Source of the DNA: Defluviicoccus sp.
Lineage (GTDB): Bacteria > Pseudomonadota > Alphaproteobacteria > MPNO01
Length of the DNA stretch: 41,627 nucleotides
Assembly (NCBI GenBank): GCA_022826125.1
Contig: JAJDVM010000085.1
Location: 1-41,627 of the forward strand
Direction: 5' to 3'
Shown here: piece after piece, positions 1 to 7,875 of the stretch
How the letters are laid out: every line of letters begins with the position of its first letter
How positions within the stretch are numbered: the stretch's first letter is position 1
Notes under the pieces: model-generated
What the model saw: only the letters and a program-made list of their open reading frames with translations
Told to the model about the DNA's origin: nothing
The model's database searches: none
Made by a program: the position numbers and the translations under genes

Positions 1-122
1 CGGGGTCGGGCGGGGCGGAGTTCCACGATATTGCCGTCTGGATTTCGCCCGTCGGGTAAGGGCAAACTGCTGGATACGGGGAGGCGCGTACATTATCTCT
101 CCGGTGAGAACGGGTGAGGCCG

Positions 123-842
123 ATGTCGAAGGATGTGACCCGCAGAACCGGCAGAGAGGCCGCCAGGTCGACCAGCGGCGACGTGGCGAACTTTCTCGAC
201 CGGCTGGCGCAGACTCCGAACCTGAAGGCCGCGGGAGGAAAAGGGCGGCTCGTCTTCGCGATGGACGCGACCGCGAGCCGCGAGCCGACCTGGGACCGGG
301 CCTGCCACATCCAGGCCGAGATGTTCCGCGAGACCGAGGTTCTCGGCGGGCTGGAGGTCCAGCTCGTCTTTTACCGCGGCTTCGGCGAGTGCAAGGCGAG
401 CCCGTGGGTCGATTCCTCGGGCGACCTGGTGCGGCGCATGACCGCGGTCCGCTGCCTCGGCGGGCAGACCCAGATCGGCAAGGTGCTCAGACACACCCTC
501 AAGGAAACCGAGAAGAAGAAGGTCAACGCGCTGGTTTTCGTCGGCGACTGCATGGAGGAGGACGTGGACCGGCTGTGCCACCACGCGGGCCGTCTCGGGG
601 TCCTCGGAACGCCGGCCTTCATGTTCCAGGAGGGCGGCGAGCCGATCGCGACGCGCGCCTTCCGGCAGATCGCCAGGCTGACCGGCGGGGCCTATTGCAG
701 CTTCGATTCCTCCTCCGCCCGGCAGCTTCGGGAACTGCTCGGCGCCGTCGCGGTCTTCGCCGCCGGCGGCCGTCTCGCGCTCAGCGATTACGGCAAGCGC
801 ACCGGCGGCGCGGCGTTGCAGATCACCAAGCAGATCGGCTGA
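123..842 (+). CDS. VWA-like domain protein of unknown function
   Basis: A 239-residue soluble protein with no signal peptide or membrane segment. Near residue 45 the sequence [12 protein letters not shown] matches a von Willebrand factor A strand followed by a MIDAS-like DxTxS metal site. Later strands ([18 protein letters not shown]) fit the same Rossmann-like fold. I chose the ATG at 123 because GGTGAGG sits five bases upstream; a GTG at 114 would add three residues. The J-domain gene follows after 19 bases on the same strand, so the two are probably co-transcribed. VWA proteins of this size often act as scaffolds or metal-dependent binding modules. The true role is unknown and I infer only the fold. 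Confidence 0.75.
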   Translation: MSKDVTRRTGREAARSTSGDVANFLDRLAQTPNLKAAGGKGRLVFAMDATASREPTWDRACHIQAEMFRETEVLGGLEVQLVFYRGFGECKASPWVDSSGDLVRRMTAVRCLGGQTQIGKVLRHTLKETEKKKVNALVFVGDCMEEDVDRLCHHAGRLGVLGTPAFMFQEGGEPIATRAFRQIARLTGGAYCSFDSSSARQLRELLGAVAVFAAGGRLALSDYGKRTGGAALQITKQIG

Positions 843-861
843 ACGCTCTCGACACCCGGCC

Positions 862-1569
862 ATGTCCTATCTGATCCTCGTCGTTGCGGTCGCCATCGGC
901 CTCTTTCTCCTGATCCGCGGGATCCAGGGCATCGACCCGAGGGTGCTGCTGCGCATCCTGAAATGGACCTTCGCGATCCTCGGCATCGGCATCGCGACCT
1001 ATCTGACGGTGACCGGGCGGATCGCCTACGCGGCGATGATCGCCGCCGGTCTGCTGCCCATGCTGTTCCGCGCGCGGCGCATCGCCCAGGCGGCGCGCAG
1101 CTTCCGCGGCCCGTCGCCGGGCCAGTCATCCGACGTCGAGACCGACTATCTCCGCATGTCGCTCGACCACGACACCGGAGAGCTCAACGGCACGATACTG
1201 GAGGGTCCGTTCCGCGGCCGGCTGATCGAGGAGCTCAGCCTCGAGGAGCTGCTCGCGCTGCTGCGCGACTGCCGGGTCAACGACGCGCAGTCGGCGGAGC
1301 TCATCGAGTCCTATCTCGATCGGGTGCACGGCCCGGAATGGCGCGGCGGCGATGCCGGCGCGCATGCCGGAGACGGCGGACCGTCGGACGGACGCCCGAT
1401 GACGGTCGACGAGGCCTACGAGATCCTCGGAGTCCGCCGGGGCGCCGATGCCGACGAAATCCGCGACGCCCACCGTAAGCTGATGCTCAAGATCCACCCC
1501 GACCAGGGCGGCTCGACCTACCTCGCCGCCAAGATCAACCAGGCGAAGGAAATTCTGCTCGGGAGTTGA
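862..1569 (+). CDS. Membrane-anchored J-domain (DnaJ-type) protein
   Basis: A 235-residue protein with two or three N-terminal hydrophobic segments (residues 2-20, about 33-50 and 53-68), a polar linker, and a C-terminal J domain. The J domain begins near residue 178 ([11 protein letters not shown]) and carries the diagnostic HPD tripeptide at residues 212-214. This layout, with membrane helices first and a short J domain last, resembles the TIM14/DnaJC15-like co-chaperones of alphaproteobacteria, which would recruit DnaK to the inner membrane. No clear Shine-Dalgarno precedes the ATG, which fits coupling to the VWA gene 19 bases upstream. The partner protein and client are not evident from the sequence. 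Confidence 0.85.
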   Translation: MSYLILVVAVAIGLFLLIRGIQGIDPRVLLRILKWTFAILGIGIATYLTVTGRIAYAAMIAAGLLPMLFRARRIAQAARSFRGPSPGQSSDVETDYLRMSLDHDTGELNGTILEGPFRGRLIEELSLEELLALLRDCRVNDAQSAELIESYLDRVHGPEWRGGDAGAHAGDGGPSDGRPMTVDEAYEILGVRRGADADEIRDAHRKLMLKIHPDQGGSTYLAAKINQAKEILLGS

Positions 1570-1676
1570 GCCGCCGGGGCGGCGGGTCGATTGCGCGGTC
1601 CCGTAACGCGTGGCACAAAGCGCGGTCCCTGGCGGCGAATCGCCCGCCCGGCGATCCAGGAGCAAGGGTTCGAGCG

Positions 1677-3002
1677 ATGCGCATCGGAATGATCGGTGCG
1701 GGTTATGTCGGTCTTGTGTCCGGCGCCTGCTTTTCGGAGTTCGGCATCGACGTGGTCTGCGTCGACAAGGACGCGTCGAAGATCGACATGCTGCGCGACG
1801 GTGAGATTCCGATCTACGAGCCCGGCCTCGAAGCCCTGGTCCGATCGAATGTCGGCGCCGGCCGGCTTTCCTTCACCACCGAGACCGAAGAAGCCGTGGC
1901 GGGCTCGGAGGCCGTATTCGTCGCGGTCGGAACCCCCGGCCGTCACGGCGACGGCCAGGCCGATCTTCGCAGCGTTCGCGAGGCCGCCGAGGAGGTCGCA
2001 CGGTGCATGGACGACGGCTACAAGGTCGTCGTCATGAAGTCGACCGTCCCGGTCGGCACCGGCCGGGAGATCCAAAGGCTCATATCGAAGCATCGCCCGC
2101 CGGAGACGTTCGACGTCGCCTCCAACCCCGAGTTCCTTCGCGAGGGTTCGGCGATCGGCGACTTCATGCGCCCCGACCGGGTGGTGATCGGGGTCGAGAG
2201 CGAGCGCGCCGCCCGGATTTTGCAGGCCGTCTACCGGCCGCTTTACCTGTTGGAGACCCCGATCGTTCTGACCGGGCTGGAGACCGCGGAGATGATCAAG
2301 TACGCGGCCAACGCCTTCCTCGCGACCAAGATCACCTTCATCAACGAAATCGCCGATCTCTGCGAGAAAGTGGGCGCCGACGTGCAGGACGTCGCCCGCG
2401 GGATCGGGCTCGACGGGCGTATCGGATCGAAATTCCTGCATGCCGGGCCGGGTTATGGCGGTTCCTGCCTGCCCAAGGACACCCGCGCGCTGGTTTCGAC
2501 GGCGCGTGAGGCCGGTGTCTCCGCGCGAATCGTCGAAGCCGTCATCGAGGTCAACGAGGCGCGGGTGAAGCGGATGATCGAAAAGATCGAGGCAGCCTGC
2601 GGCGGATCGGTCTCGGCCAAGCGCATCGCGGTTCTCGGGATCGCCTTCAAGCCCAATACCGACGATATCAGGGAGAGCCCCGGCCTCGGCATTCTGGCCG
2701 GGCTGAAGGAGCGCGGTGCGAGCGTGAGCGCTTTCGATCCCAAGGGCATGGACTCGGCCCGGAATCTGTTCGACGGGGTTGAATGGTGCGAGGACGCCTA
2801 CGCCGCGATGGAAGACGCGGATTGCCTTGCCATCGTCACCGAATGGAACGAGTTCCGCGCCCTCGACCTCGCGCGCGCCCGCGGGCTGATGAGGACGCCG
2901 GCGATGGTCGACATGCGCAACATCTACGAGCTCGACGAGATGGAAAACGCGTCCTTCGACTACCGGAGCGTCGGGCGCAGGACGGTCGAAGGCTCCGCAT
3001 GA
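1677..3002 (+). CDS. ugd: UDP-glucose 6-dehydrogenase
   Basis: Oxidises UDP-glucose to UDP-glucuronate with two NAD+, supplying a precursor for surface polysaccharides. The 441-residue product starts MRIGMIGAGYVGLVSG, the GxGxxG NAD-binding loop of the family. It carries the catalytic cysteine in GGSCLPKD (C264) and has the usual full length. The open frame extends upstream to 1566, but the ATG at 1677 places the dinucleotide fold at the N terminus and has AGCAAGGG ahead of it. Its stop codon overlaps the start of the next gene (ATGA at 2999-3002), so the two sugar-nucleotide genes are translationally coupled. Confidence 0.95.
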   Translation: MRIGMIGAGYVGLVSGACFSEFGIDVVCVDKDASKIDMLRDGEIPIYEPGLEALVRSNVGAGRLSFTTETEEAVAGSEAVFVAVGTPGRHGDGQADLRSVREAAEEVARCMDDGYKVVVMKSTVPVGTGREIQRLISKHRPPETFDVASNPEFLREGSAIGDFMRPDRVVIGVESERAARILQAVYRPLYLLETPIVLTGLETAEMIKYAANAFLATKITFINEIADLCEKVGADVQDVARGIGLDGRIGSKFLHAGPGYGGSCLPKDTRALVSTAREAGVSARIVEAVIEVNEARVKRMIEKIEAACGGSVSAKRIAVLGIAFKPNTDDIRESPGLGILAGLKERGASVSAFDPKGMDSARNLFDGVEWCEDAYAAMEDADCLAIVTEWNEFRALDLARARGLMRTPAMVDMRNIYELDEMENASFDYRSVGRRTVEGSA

Positions 3003-4369
3003 GGCTAGATCCGTCGATCCTGCGCGCCTATGACATCCGCGGGATCGTCGGCCAGACTCTGTCGGCGGACGACGCGGAGGCGATCGGGCGCGCCTTCGGA
3101 ACCGTCGTGCGCAAAGCCGGAGGCCGGTCGGTCTGCGTCGGCTATGACGGGCGGCTCCATTCGCCCGCGCTCGAGGCGGCCCTGGTGGACGGTCTGACGG
3201 GCGCCGGGGCGCGCGCGATCCGCGTCGGTCTCGGCCCGACCCCGATGCTTTATTTCGCGGTGAAGCGGTTCGAGGCCGATGCCGGCGTGATGGTCTCCGG
3301 CTCCCACAACCCGCCCGACCACAACGGCTTCAAGTTCCTGACGTCGTCCGGCCCGTTCCACGGCGAGGACATCGTGGAACTCGGCCGGATCGTCGCCCGC
3401 GGGGCGTTCGAATCCGGTCGTGGGACGAGGGAGGACAGGTCGGTTTTCGATGCCTATGTCGAGCGGATTGCCCTGGACTACGACGGCGAGCGTCCGCTCG
3501 AGGTCGCCTGGGATGCCGGCAACGGCTCGGCCGGCGAAGCGATGCGGATGTTGTGCGCGCGCCTGCCCGGCACGCACGTCCTGCTCAACGAGGAGATCGA
3601 CGGAACGTTCCCCTCGCACCACCCCGATCCCACCGTGGAGGACAATCTCCGGCAGCTGATCGACGCGGTGACCGCCCGGGGATGCGAGCTCGGTATCGCG
3701 TTCGACGGCGACGGCGACCGGATCGGCGTCGTCGACGGCGTCGGCCGTATCCTGTGGGGCGATCAGATCCTGATGTTGCTGGCGCGCGACGTGCTCGCCC
3801 GCCACCCCGGCGCGACGGTGATCGCCGACGTGAAGGCGAGCCAGTCCTTGTTCGACGAAATCGCCCGGCTCGGCGGGGTTCCGATGATGTGGAGCACCGG
3901 ACATTCGCTGATCAAGGCGAGGATGGCGGAGACCGGCGCGCTGCTCGCCGGCGAGATGAGCGGGCACATCTTCATCGCCGACCGCTATTTCGGTTACGAC
4001 GACGCGATCTATGCCGCGGTCCGGCTTCTCGGCTTTCTGTCGCGCTCCGGGCAGACCCTTGCGGAGATCCGCGACCGTCTGCCGGCGGCAATCGCCACGC
4101 CCGAGCTCCGGTTCCGGTGCGACGGTTCTCGCAAGTTCGCGGCGGTCGAGGAAATCCGCGGCCGGTTGCGCGAAGAGGGCGCCGAGATGAGCGAGGTCGA
4201 CGGAGTCCGGGTTCGCACCGGAGACGGGTGGTGGCTGCTCAGGGCGTCAAACACCGAGGAGGCCCTGGTCGCGCGCTGCGAGGCGGCGGACGAGGACGGG
4301 CTCGACCGCCTCAAGGCGTCGCTCCGCCGGCAGCTCGACGAATCTGGCGTCGACGCTCCCGACATGTAG
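2999..4369 (+). CDS. Phosphomannomutase/phosphoglucomutase
   Basis: Interconverts hexose 1- and 6-phosphates and so feeds GDP-mannose or UDP-glucose synthesis for exopolysaccharide or LPS. The 456-residue protein has the alpha-D-phosphohexomutase layout: an N-terminal AYDIRG motif, the phosphoserine loop SGSHNP (serine 102), the magnesium loop DGDGDR (236-240), and a sugar-binding GEMSGH motif near residue 320. This resembles Pseudomonas AlgC and bacterial ManB; the sequence alone does not say whether mannose or glucose phosphate is preferred. The start overlaps the ugd stop by four bases, which fixes the start and indicates an operon making UDP-glucuronate and hexose-1-phosphate precursors. 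Confidence 0.92.
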   Translation: MRLDPSILRAYDIRGIVGQTLSADDAEAIGRAFGTVVRKAGGRSVCVGYDGRLHSPALEAALVDGLTGAGARAIRVGLGPTPMLYFAVKRFEADAGVMVSGSHNPPDHNGFKFLTSSGPFHGEDIVELGRIVARGAFESGRGTREDRSVFDAYVERIALDYDGERPLEVAWDAGNGSAGEAMRMLCARLPGTHVLLNEEIDGTFPSHHPDPTVEDNLRQLIDAVTARGCELGIAFDGDGDRIGVVDGVGRILWGDQILMLLARDVLARHPGATVIADVKASQSLFDEIARLGGVPMMWSTGHSLIKARMAETGALLAGEMSGHIFIADRYFGYDDAIYAAVRLLGFLSRSGQTLAEIRDRLPAAIATPELRFRCDGSRKFAAVEEIRGRLREEGAEMSEVDGVRVRTGDGWWLLRASNTEEALVARCEAADEDGLDRLKASLRRQLDESGVDAPDM

Positions 4370-4405
4370 ACTTTCCTCCTCGCATACCGATCGCGGAGGC
4401 CGGGG

Positions 4406-5137
4406 ATGAGCGCGGACATCGACACCCTCTTGCAGGGGCTTCGGACGCATATGCCGATCGCGACGGCGCCGTTCGACGCGGCGGCGCAGCGCACCGGTCT
4501 CGTCATCGTGGACGAGGTGAACGGTTTCGCGACCGTCGGCTCCGGGCCTCTCGCGCCGCCCGTTCCCAACCCCCAGGTCAGCCGGATGGTCGAGGAGACC
4601 GACCGCCTCGCGCGCCGCTTCGCCGCCGCGGGCTGGCCGATCGCGGCCTTCCTCGACACCCACACGCCGGGCAAGCCCGAGCCGCCCTATCCGCCCCACT
4701 GCGAGCGCGGCACGGGGCAGGAGGAGCTGGTGGCCGAGCTCGCCTGGCTGCACGGCTGCGAGCACGCGACGCTGATCGAGAAGGACTGCATCAACGGTTT
4801 CGTCGGCGCGATCGACGCCGATGCCGGGACCAACCGGATCGTCGACTGGGCGCGCGCCGGCCGTATCGAGACCGCGCTGGTGGTCGGTATCTGCACCGAT
4901 ATCTGCGTGATGGACTTCGTGCTGACCATGCTGTCGGCGCGCAACCACGGGCTGATGCCGGACCTCGTCGAGATCGTGGTCTACGAGCCCGGCTGCGCCA
5001 CCTACGGCCTCGACCTGGAGACCGCGGCCCAGCTGGGACTGCCGGAGACCGCGTCCCACCCGCAGGCGCTCGCCCATCATCTCGGGCTCTACTTCATGGC
5101 ATCGCGCGGCGCGCGGCTGGCGGCCGAGATCCACTGA
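4406..5137 (+). CDS. Isochorismatase-fold cysteine hydrolase (nicotinamidase-like)
   Basis: A 243-residue cytoplasmic hydrolase of the isochorismatase/nicotinamidase superfamily. The catalytic triad is visible as aspartate 36 (VDEVNGF), lysine 126 (IEKDCINGF) and cysteine 167 (GICTDICV). The family hydrolyses amide or related bonds through a cysteine thioester. A segment rich in proline and histidine between residues 84 and 100 (HTPGKPEPPYPPHC) resembles the metal-ligand loop of nicotinamidases, so nicotinamide is one plausible substrate, but no NAD-salvage gene lies nearby. GGAGG precedes the ATG by seven bases. The gene is 36 bases after the mutase and 13 bases before the GGCT-like gene. 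Confidence 0.85.
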   Translation: MSADIDTLLQGLRTHMPIATAPFDAAAQRTGLVIVDEVNGFATVGSGPLAPPVPNPQVSRMVEETDRLARRFAAAGWPIAAFLDTHTPGKPEPPYPPHCERGTGQEELVAELAWLHGCEHATLIEKDCINGFVGAIDADAGTNRIVDWARAGRIETALVVGICTDICVMDFVLTMLSARNHGLMPDLVEIVVYEPGCATYGLDLETAAQLGLPETASHPQALAHHLGLYFMASRGARLAAEIH

Positions 5138-5150
5138 GTCCGGATCTCCG

Positions 5151-5561
5151 TTGCGTTATTTCTTCTACGGCACGCTGCTCGACCCCGACGTTCGGGCTCA
5201 CATCCTCGGTTCATGGATAAATCGGCGGCCGCTCCCGAAGGCCCGGCTGTCGGGCTACCGGCGGGTCTATATCCGGGGCCGGCATTATCCCGTCGTGATT
5301 CCCGCCGCCGGGGACGCGGTCGAGGGCGTGCTCGCCGAAGGGCTGGATCGTCATGCGGTCCGCCTTCTTGCGGAGTTCGAGAGCGACGAATATGTAGACG
5401 CCGAGCGCACCGTCCTGGTCGGTGACGGCCGGACGGTGCGGGCGCGGGTGTTCGTTGCGAGCCCGCTGGCCCGACCGACCGATACGCCGTGGACCGTCGA
5501 GGTCTGGCAGCGTTGCCACAAGGGGGAATTCGCGCGCCGCTTACGCGCTTCGTTTCGCTGA
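5151..5561 (+). CDS. Gamma-glutamylcyclotransferase-like (AIG2/GGCT) protein
   Basis: A 136-residue protein with the AIG2/GGCT fold, recognised by the N-terminal FYGTLLDP motif (YGTL at residues 6-9) and the acidic AEFESDEY segment around residue 75 that supplies the catalytic acid in this family. Members cyclise gamma-glutamyl amines or peptides to 5-oxoproline, and many have uncertain substrates. Translation appears to begin at TTG (5151): no ATG or GTG is placed upstream of the YGTL strand, and the ribosome site is weak. It lies 13 bases after the isochorismatase gene. A gamma-glutamyl substrate is interesting beside the gamma-glutamylmethylamide genes at 24-29 kb, but that link is only speculation. 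Confidence 0.8.
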   Translation: MRYFFYGTLLDPDVRAHILGSWINRRPLPKARLSGYRRVYIRGRHYPVVIPAAGDAVEGVLAEGLDRHAVRLLAEFESDEYVDAERTVLVGDGRTVRARVFVASPLARPTDTPWTVEVWQRCHKGEFARRLRASFR

Positions 5562-5580
5562 CCCAGAGAAGGAGAAGAGC

Positions 5581-5973
5581 ATGTCCGGCCCCAAGGTGAT
5601 GAAGGAAGACGTGATGAATGCCTGCGAGGGCATGCTGCAGAAGCAGCTCTATGTTGTCTTCACGACGCCGACGAACGGGCTCGGCCCGGTGATGGAGAAT
5701 ATCGGGCCGCATCTCGAATTCCAGGTCTCGCTGGAGGAGCGCGGCATCATGTTCGGCGCCGGGCCCTTCTGGAGCGACGACGAGACCCAATGGCTGGGCG
5801 AGGGGATGGTCATCATCCGCGCCGGCAGCCTGGAGGAGGCGAAGGAGATTGCCGCCTCCGACCCGATGCATTCCTCCGGCGCGCGGTCCTTCACGGTTCG
5901 CCCGTGGTTGATGAACGAGGGCACGGTGACGGTGAAGATCCGCTACTCCGACGGCTCCCGCGAGGTGATCTGA
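5581..5973 (+). CDS. YciI-like (YCII-related domain) protein
   Basis: A 130-residue protein resembling the YCII/dimeric alpha-beta barrel family. An N-terminal strand (LYVVFTTPTN), a central VSLEERGIMFGAGPF turn and a C-terminal GSLEEAKEIAASDPMH segment (about residues 80-95) match the family's conserved acidic/histidine region. Members are small dimeric proteins of mostly unknown function. AAGGAG lies six bases before the ATG, a strong start. It sits 19 bases after the GGCT-like gene and 68 bases before the selenoprotein gene, so it is the last clear member of that run. No catalytic role can be read from the sequence. Confidence 0.75.
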   Translation: MSGPKVMKEDVMNACEGMLQKQLYVVFTTPTNGLGPVMENIGPHLEFQVSLEERGIMFGAGPFWSDDETQWLGEGMVIIRAGSLEEAKEIAASDPMHSSGARSFTVRPWLMNEGTVTVKIRYSDGSREVI

Positions 5974-6041
5974 ATCCCGTCCATTGAAGGCGCACCGCGC
6001 CTGACCTAAGTTGGGGCGGCAGTGCAGACAGGGGCGCGCCC

Positions 6042-6719
6042 ATGACCAACGCGGCGACCGAAAGCCCGGTCACCCTCGACGAATACCGCGCCATGGACAT
6101 GGCGAAGCGGCGCGAGGTGTGGCTCGAAATATCGGATATCACCGAGGCCGAGTTCGACGCCCACATGGAGGCCCAGAAGGCGCGCGAGGCGACGGTTCCG
6201 CGGCCCGGCGCGATGGCGCCCGACTTCGTCGCCGACCGGCTCGACCGCAACCGCAAGCAGACCGGCGAGCAGGTGCGCCTGTCCGATTACAGGGGGAAGC
6301 CGGTCGCGATCGCGTTCGGCTCGTTCACCTGACCCCCCTTTCGCGGTAAGGCCGTGCGCCTTAACGAACTCTACAAAACCTACCGGGACCGGGTCGAATT
6401 CTTCCTGATCTATATCCGGGAAGCGCATCCCGCCAACGGCTGGCAGGTGCCCAACAACCTGATCGAGGACGTCATCTACGACGAGCCGACGACCGACGAG
6501 GAACGCACCGAAGTCGCCTCGGCCTGCCAGATCGCCCTCGACATCGAGATGCCGATGCTGGTCGACCGCATCGACAACGACGTCGAGGAGAAATATGTCG
6601 GCCTGCCCATGCGCCAGTTCCTCATCGACGCCGGGGGGCGGGTGGTCTATGCGGGCGACAAGGGTCCGTTCGGCTGGGACGACGAGGCTTTCGAGGAGGC
6701 GCTGAAGGCGCTTCTCTAG
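6042..6719 (+). CDS. Deiodinase-like thioredoxin-fold selenoprotein (in-frame TGA = Sec97)
   Basis: Two open segments (6042-6332 and 6354 onward) are in the same frame and separated only by TGA at 6330-6332. Reading the TGA as selenocysteine gives one 225-residue protein. Residues 57-96 are a redoxin N-terminal half (APDFVADRL, LSDYRGKP, AFGSFT). They are followed by Sec97-PPF, the Sec-PPF site of animal iodothyronine deiodinases. The downstream half keeps other deiodinase hallmarks: LIYIREAHPANGW, VDRIDND and GDKGPFGW. Cysteine homologues of this bacterial family are known, and deiodinase-like selenoproteins have been reported in marine bacteria. The natural substrate is unknown; a peroxidase or thiol-redox role is as likely as dehalogenation. 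No Sec machinery lies in the window. A nonsense mutation is the alternative, but it would have to fall exactly on the catalytic residue. Confidence 0.87.
6330..6332 (+). other. Selenocysteine codon (recoded TGA)
   Basis: The TGA falls in the catalytic position of GSFT-x-PPF, where deiodinases use selenocysteine and most bacterial homologues use cysteine. The frame stays open and family-like for 128 further codons. This argues for recoding rather than termination. Confidence 0.85.
6347..6363 (+). promoter_or_regulatory. Candidate bacterial SECIS hairpin
   Basis: TAAGGC (6347-6352) pairs perfectly with GCCTTA (6358-6363) around a five-base loop CGTGC. The loop begins 20 bases after the TGA. 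Its second base is G and is followed by U in RNA. This fits the published general bacterial SECIS model: a stem-loop just downstream of the UGA with a G within the first two loop bases. An alternative small stem CCTT/AAGG (6337-6351) overlaps it. The SelB interaction is inferred. Confidence 0.65.
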
Positions 6720-6741
6720 CGCCGGCGCCGGGGAGGGCGAA

Positions 6742-6918
6742 GTGCCGACGATCGTGGTATCGGAAGAGGTGCTGAAGAAGCTCCGCGCCCTGCGCCGGCC
6801 CGGCGAGGTCACAGACGACCGGATCCTCGAACGGATCGTGGCGGAGGCCGCTGGCGAGCAGGAAAAGCGCCTGCGCGCCTACGAGGCGCAGGAGCAGGAC
6901 ATCCAGTCGACCAACTGA
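6742..6918 (+). CDS. Small hypothetical protein (58 aa)
   Basis: A 58-codon frame starting with GTG five bases after GGGAGGG, 22 bases behind the selenoprotein gene and ending nine bases before the convergent pyrD stop. The product is highly charged and helical (SEEVLKKLRALRRPGEV, then a glutamate/glutamine-rich tail) with no signal or membrane segment. The N-terminal strand-like MPTIVVSEEVLKKL recalls ribbon-helix-helix antitoxin starts, but no toxin gene lies beside it. The good ribosome site, high-GC third-position usage and tight spacing support a real gene. Function unknown. Confidence 0.55.
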   Translation: MPTIVVSEEVLKKLRALRRPGEVTDDRILERIVAEAAGEQEKRLRAYEAQEQDIQSTN

Positions 6919-6927
6919 GGCTTCTTG

Positions 6928-7875
6928 TCACACCCCTGCGGAGGCGGCGACCAGCGTGTCGGTCTCCATGTCGTCGTCGCGCACCGCGCCGATCAGGTCG
7001 GTGATCCGCTCGATGCCGCGCGCCTCGCACCATTCCTCGAGGTCGTCGATGATGGCGGTCAGCGCGGTCGGATTGCGGAACCCGGCATAGCCGATGCCGA
7101 CGCCGTGCGCGCCGGCCAGCATGTACTCGACCACGTCCTCGGCCTTGGTGACGCCGCCGATGCCGATGACCGGCACGGTGACTTCCTTCGCGACCTGATA
7201 GACCATCCTGAGCACGATCGGCTTCAGCGCCGGCGAGACCAGCCCGCCGAACTTGTTGCCGAGCGCCGGGCGGAAATTGTCGGTCCGGATCTTGAGCGAC
7301 AGGAAGGTGTTGGCGATCACCAGCGCGTCCGCGCCCGCCTCCTCGGCGGCGACCGCGATCGAGACGATGTCGCCCGCGTTGGGCGACAGCTTGGCCCAGA
7401 CCGGATGGTCGGTGGAGGCGCGGATGTCGCGCATCACCTTCGCCGTGTGCTCCTCGTGCAGAGAGAAATTGCCGCCCGTCGCGTTCCGCGTGGGGCAGGA
7501 GATGTTGACCTCCAGCACGTCGATCTCGGGGACGCTGAGGATCGAGCACATCTCGGCGAACTCGTCCGCCGTCTCGGCCGAGATGCTGGCGATGAAGGGC
7601 GGGGTGAACTTCTTGTACTCGGGCACGATGTTGTCGAGGAAGTAGTAGACGCCCTTCCCGGGCAGGCCGATCGATTGGATGATCCCGGCCTCGGTCTCCG
7701 CCATTCGCGGCGTCGGATTGCCGTTGCGCGGCTCCTTGCAGATGGTCTTGGCGACCAGCCCGCCCAGCCGGTTGAGGTCGATCACGTCGGCGTATTCCCA
7801 GGAAAACGCGCCCGAGGCGGGCATCACCGGGTTGGCGAGGTCGACGTCGCCGATCCTGATCGAAAGGTCTACCAT
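6928..7875 (-). CDS. pyrD: Dihydroorotate dehydrogenase, class 1B catalytic subunit (PyrD-like)
   Basis: An FMN-dependent TIM-barrel enzyme oxidising dihydroorotate to orotate in pyrimidine synthesis. The 315-residue product shows the family's NPVMPASG start, the substrate segment KTICKEPRNGNPTPR, and the active-site cysteine in NISCPT (C127). Class 1 enzymes use cysteine there, whereas class 2 uses serine. The FMN-phosphate motifs IGIGGV and YMLAGAHGVGIG are near the C terminus. AGGAGG lies seven bases before the ATG. It overlaps the end of the electron-transfer subunit gene by seven bases, which is the PyrK-PyrD pairing of class 1B enzymes that pass electrons to NAD+. Many proteobacteria instead use the class 2 quinone enzyme, so the pair is notable. 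Confidence 0.88.
   Translation of the reverse strand: MVDLSIRIGDVDLANPVMPASGAFSWEYADVIDLNRLGGLVAKTICKEPRNGNPTPRMAETEAGIIQSIGLPGKGVYYFLDNIVPEYKKFTPPFIASISAETADEFAEMCSILSVPEIDVLEVNISCPTRNATGGNFSLHEEHTAKVMRDIRASTDHPVWAKLSPNAGDIVSIAVAAEEAGADALVIANTFLSLKIRTDNFRPALGNKFGGLVSPALKPIVLRMVYQVAKEVTVPVIGIGGVTKAEDVVEYMLAGAHGVGIGYAGFRNPTALTAIIDDLEEWCEARGIERITDLIGAVRDDDMETDTLVAASAGV

Noticed and set aside
1..122. A gene end or RNA gene before the VWA gene
   Set aside because: No frame with recognisable content and no cloverleaf or terminator seen.
6330..6332. Reading the TGA as a nonsense mutation making a pseudogene
   Set aside because: The stop replaces exactly the catalytic residue, both halves are fully conserved and in frame, and a SECIS-like hairpin follows. 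Chance inactivation would rarely hit this codon.
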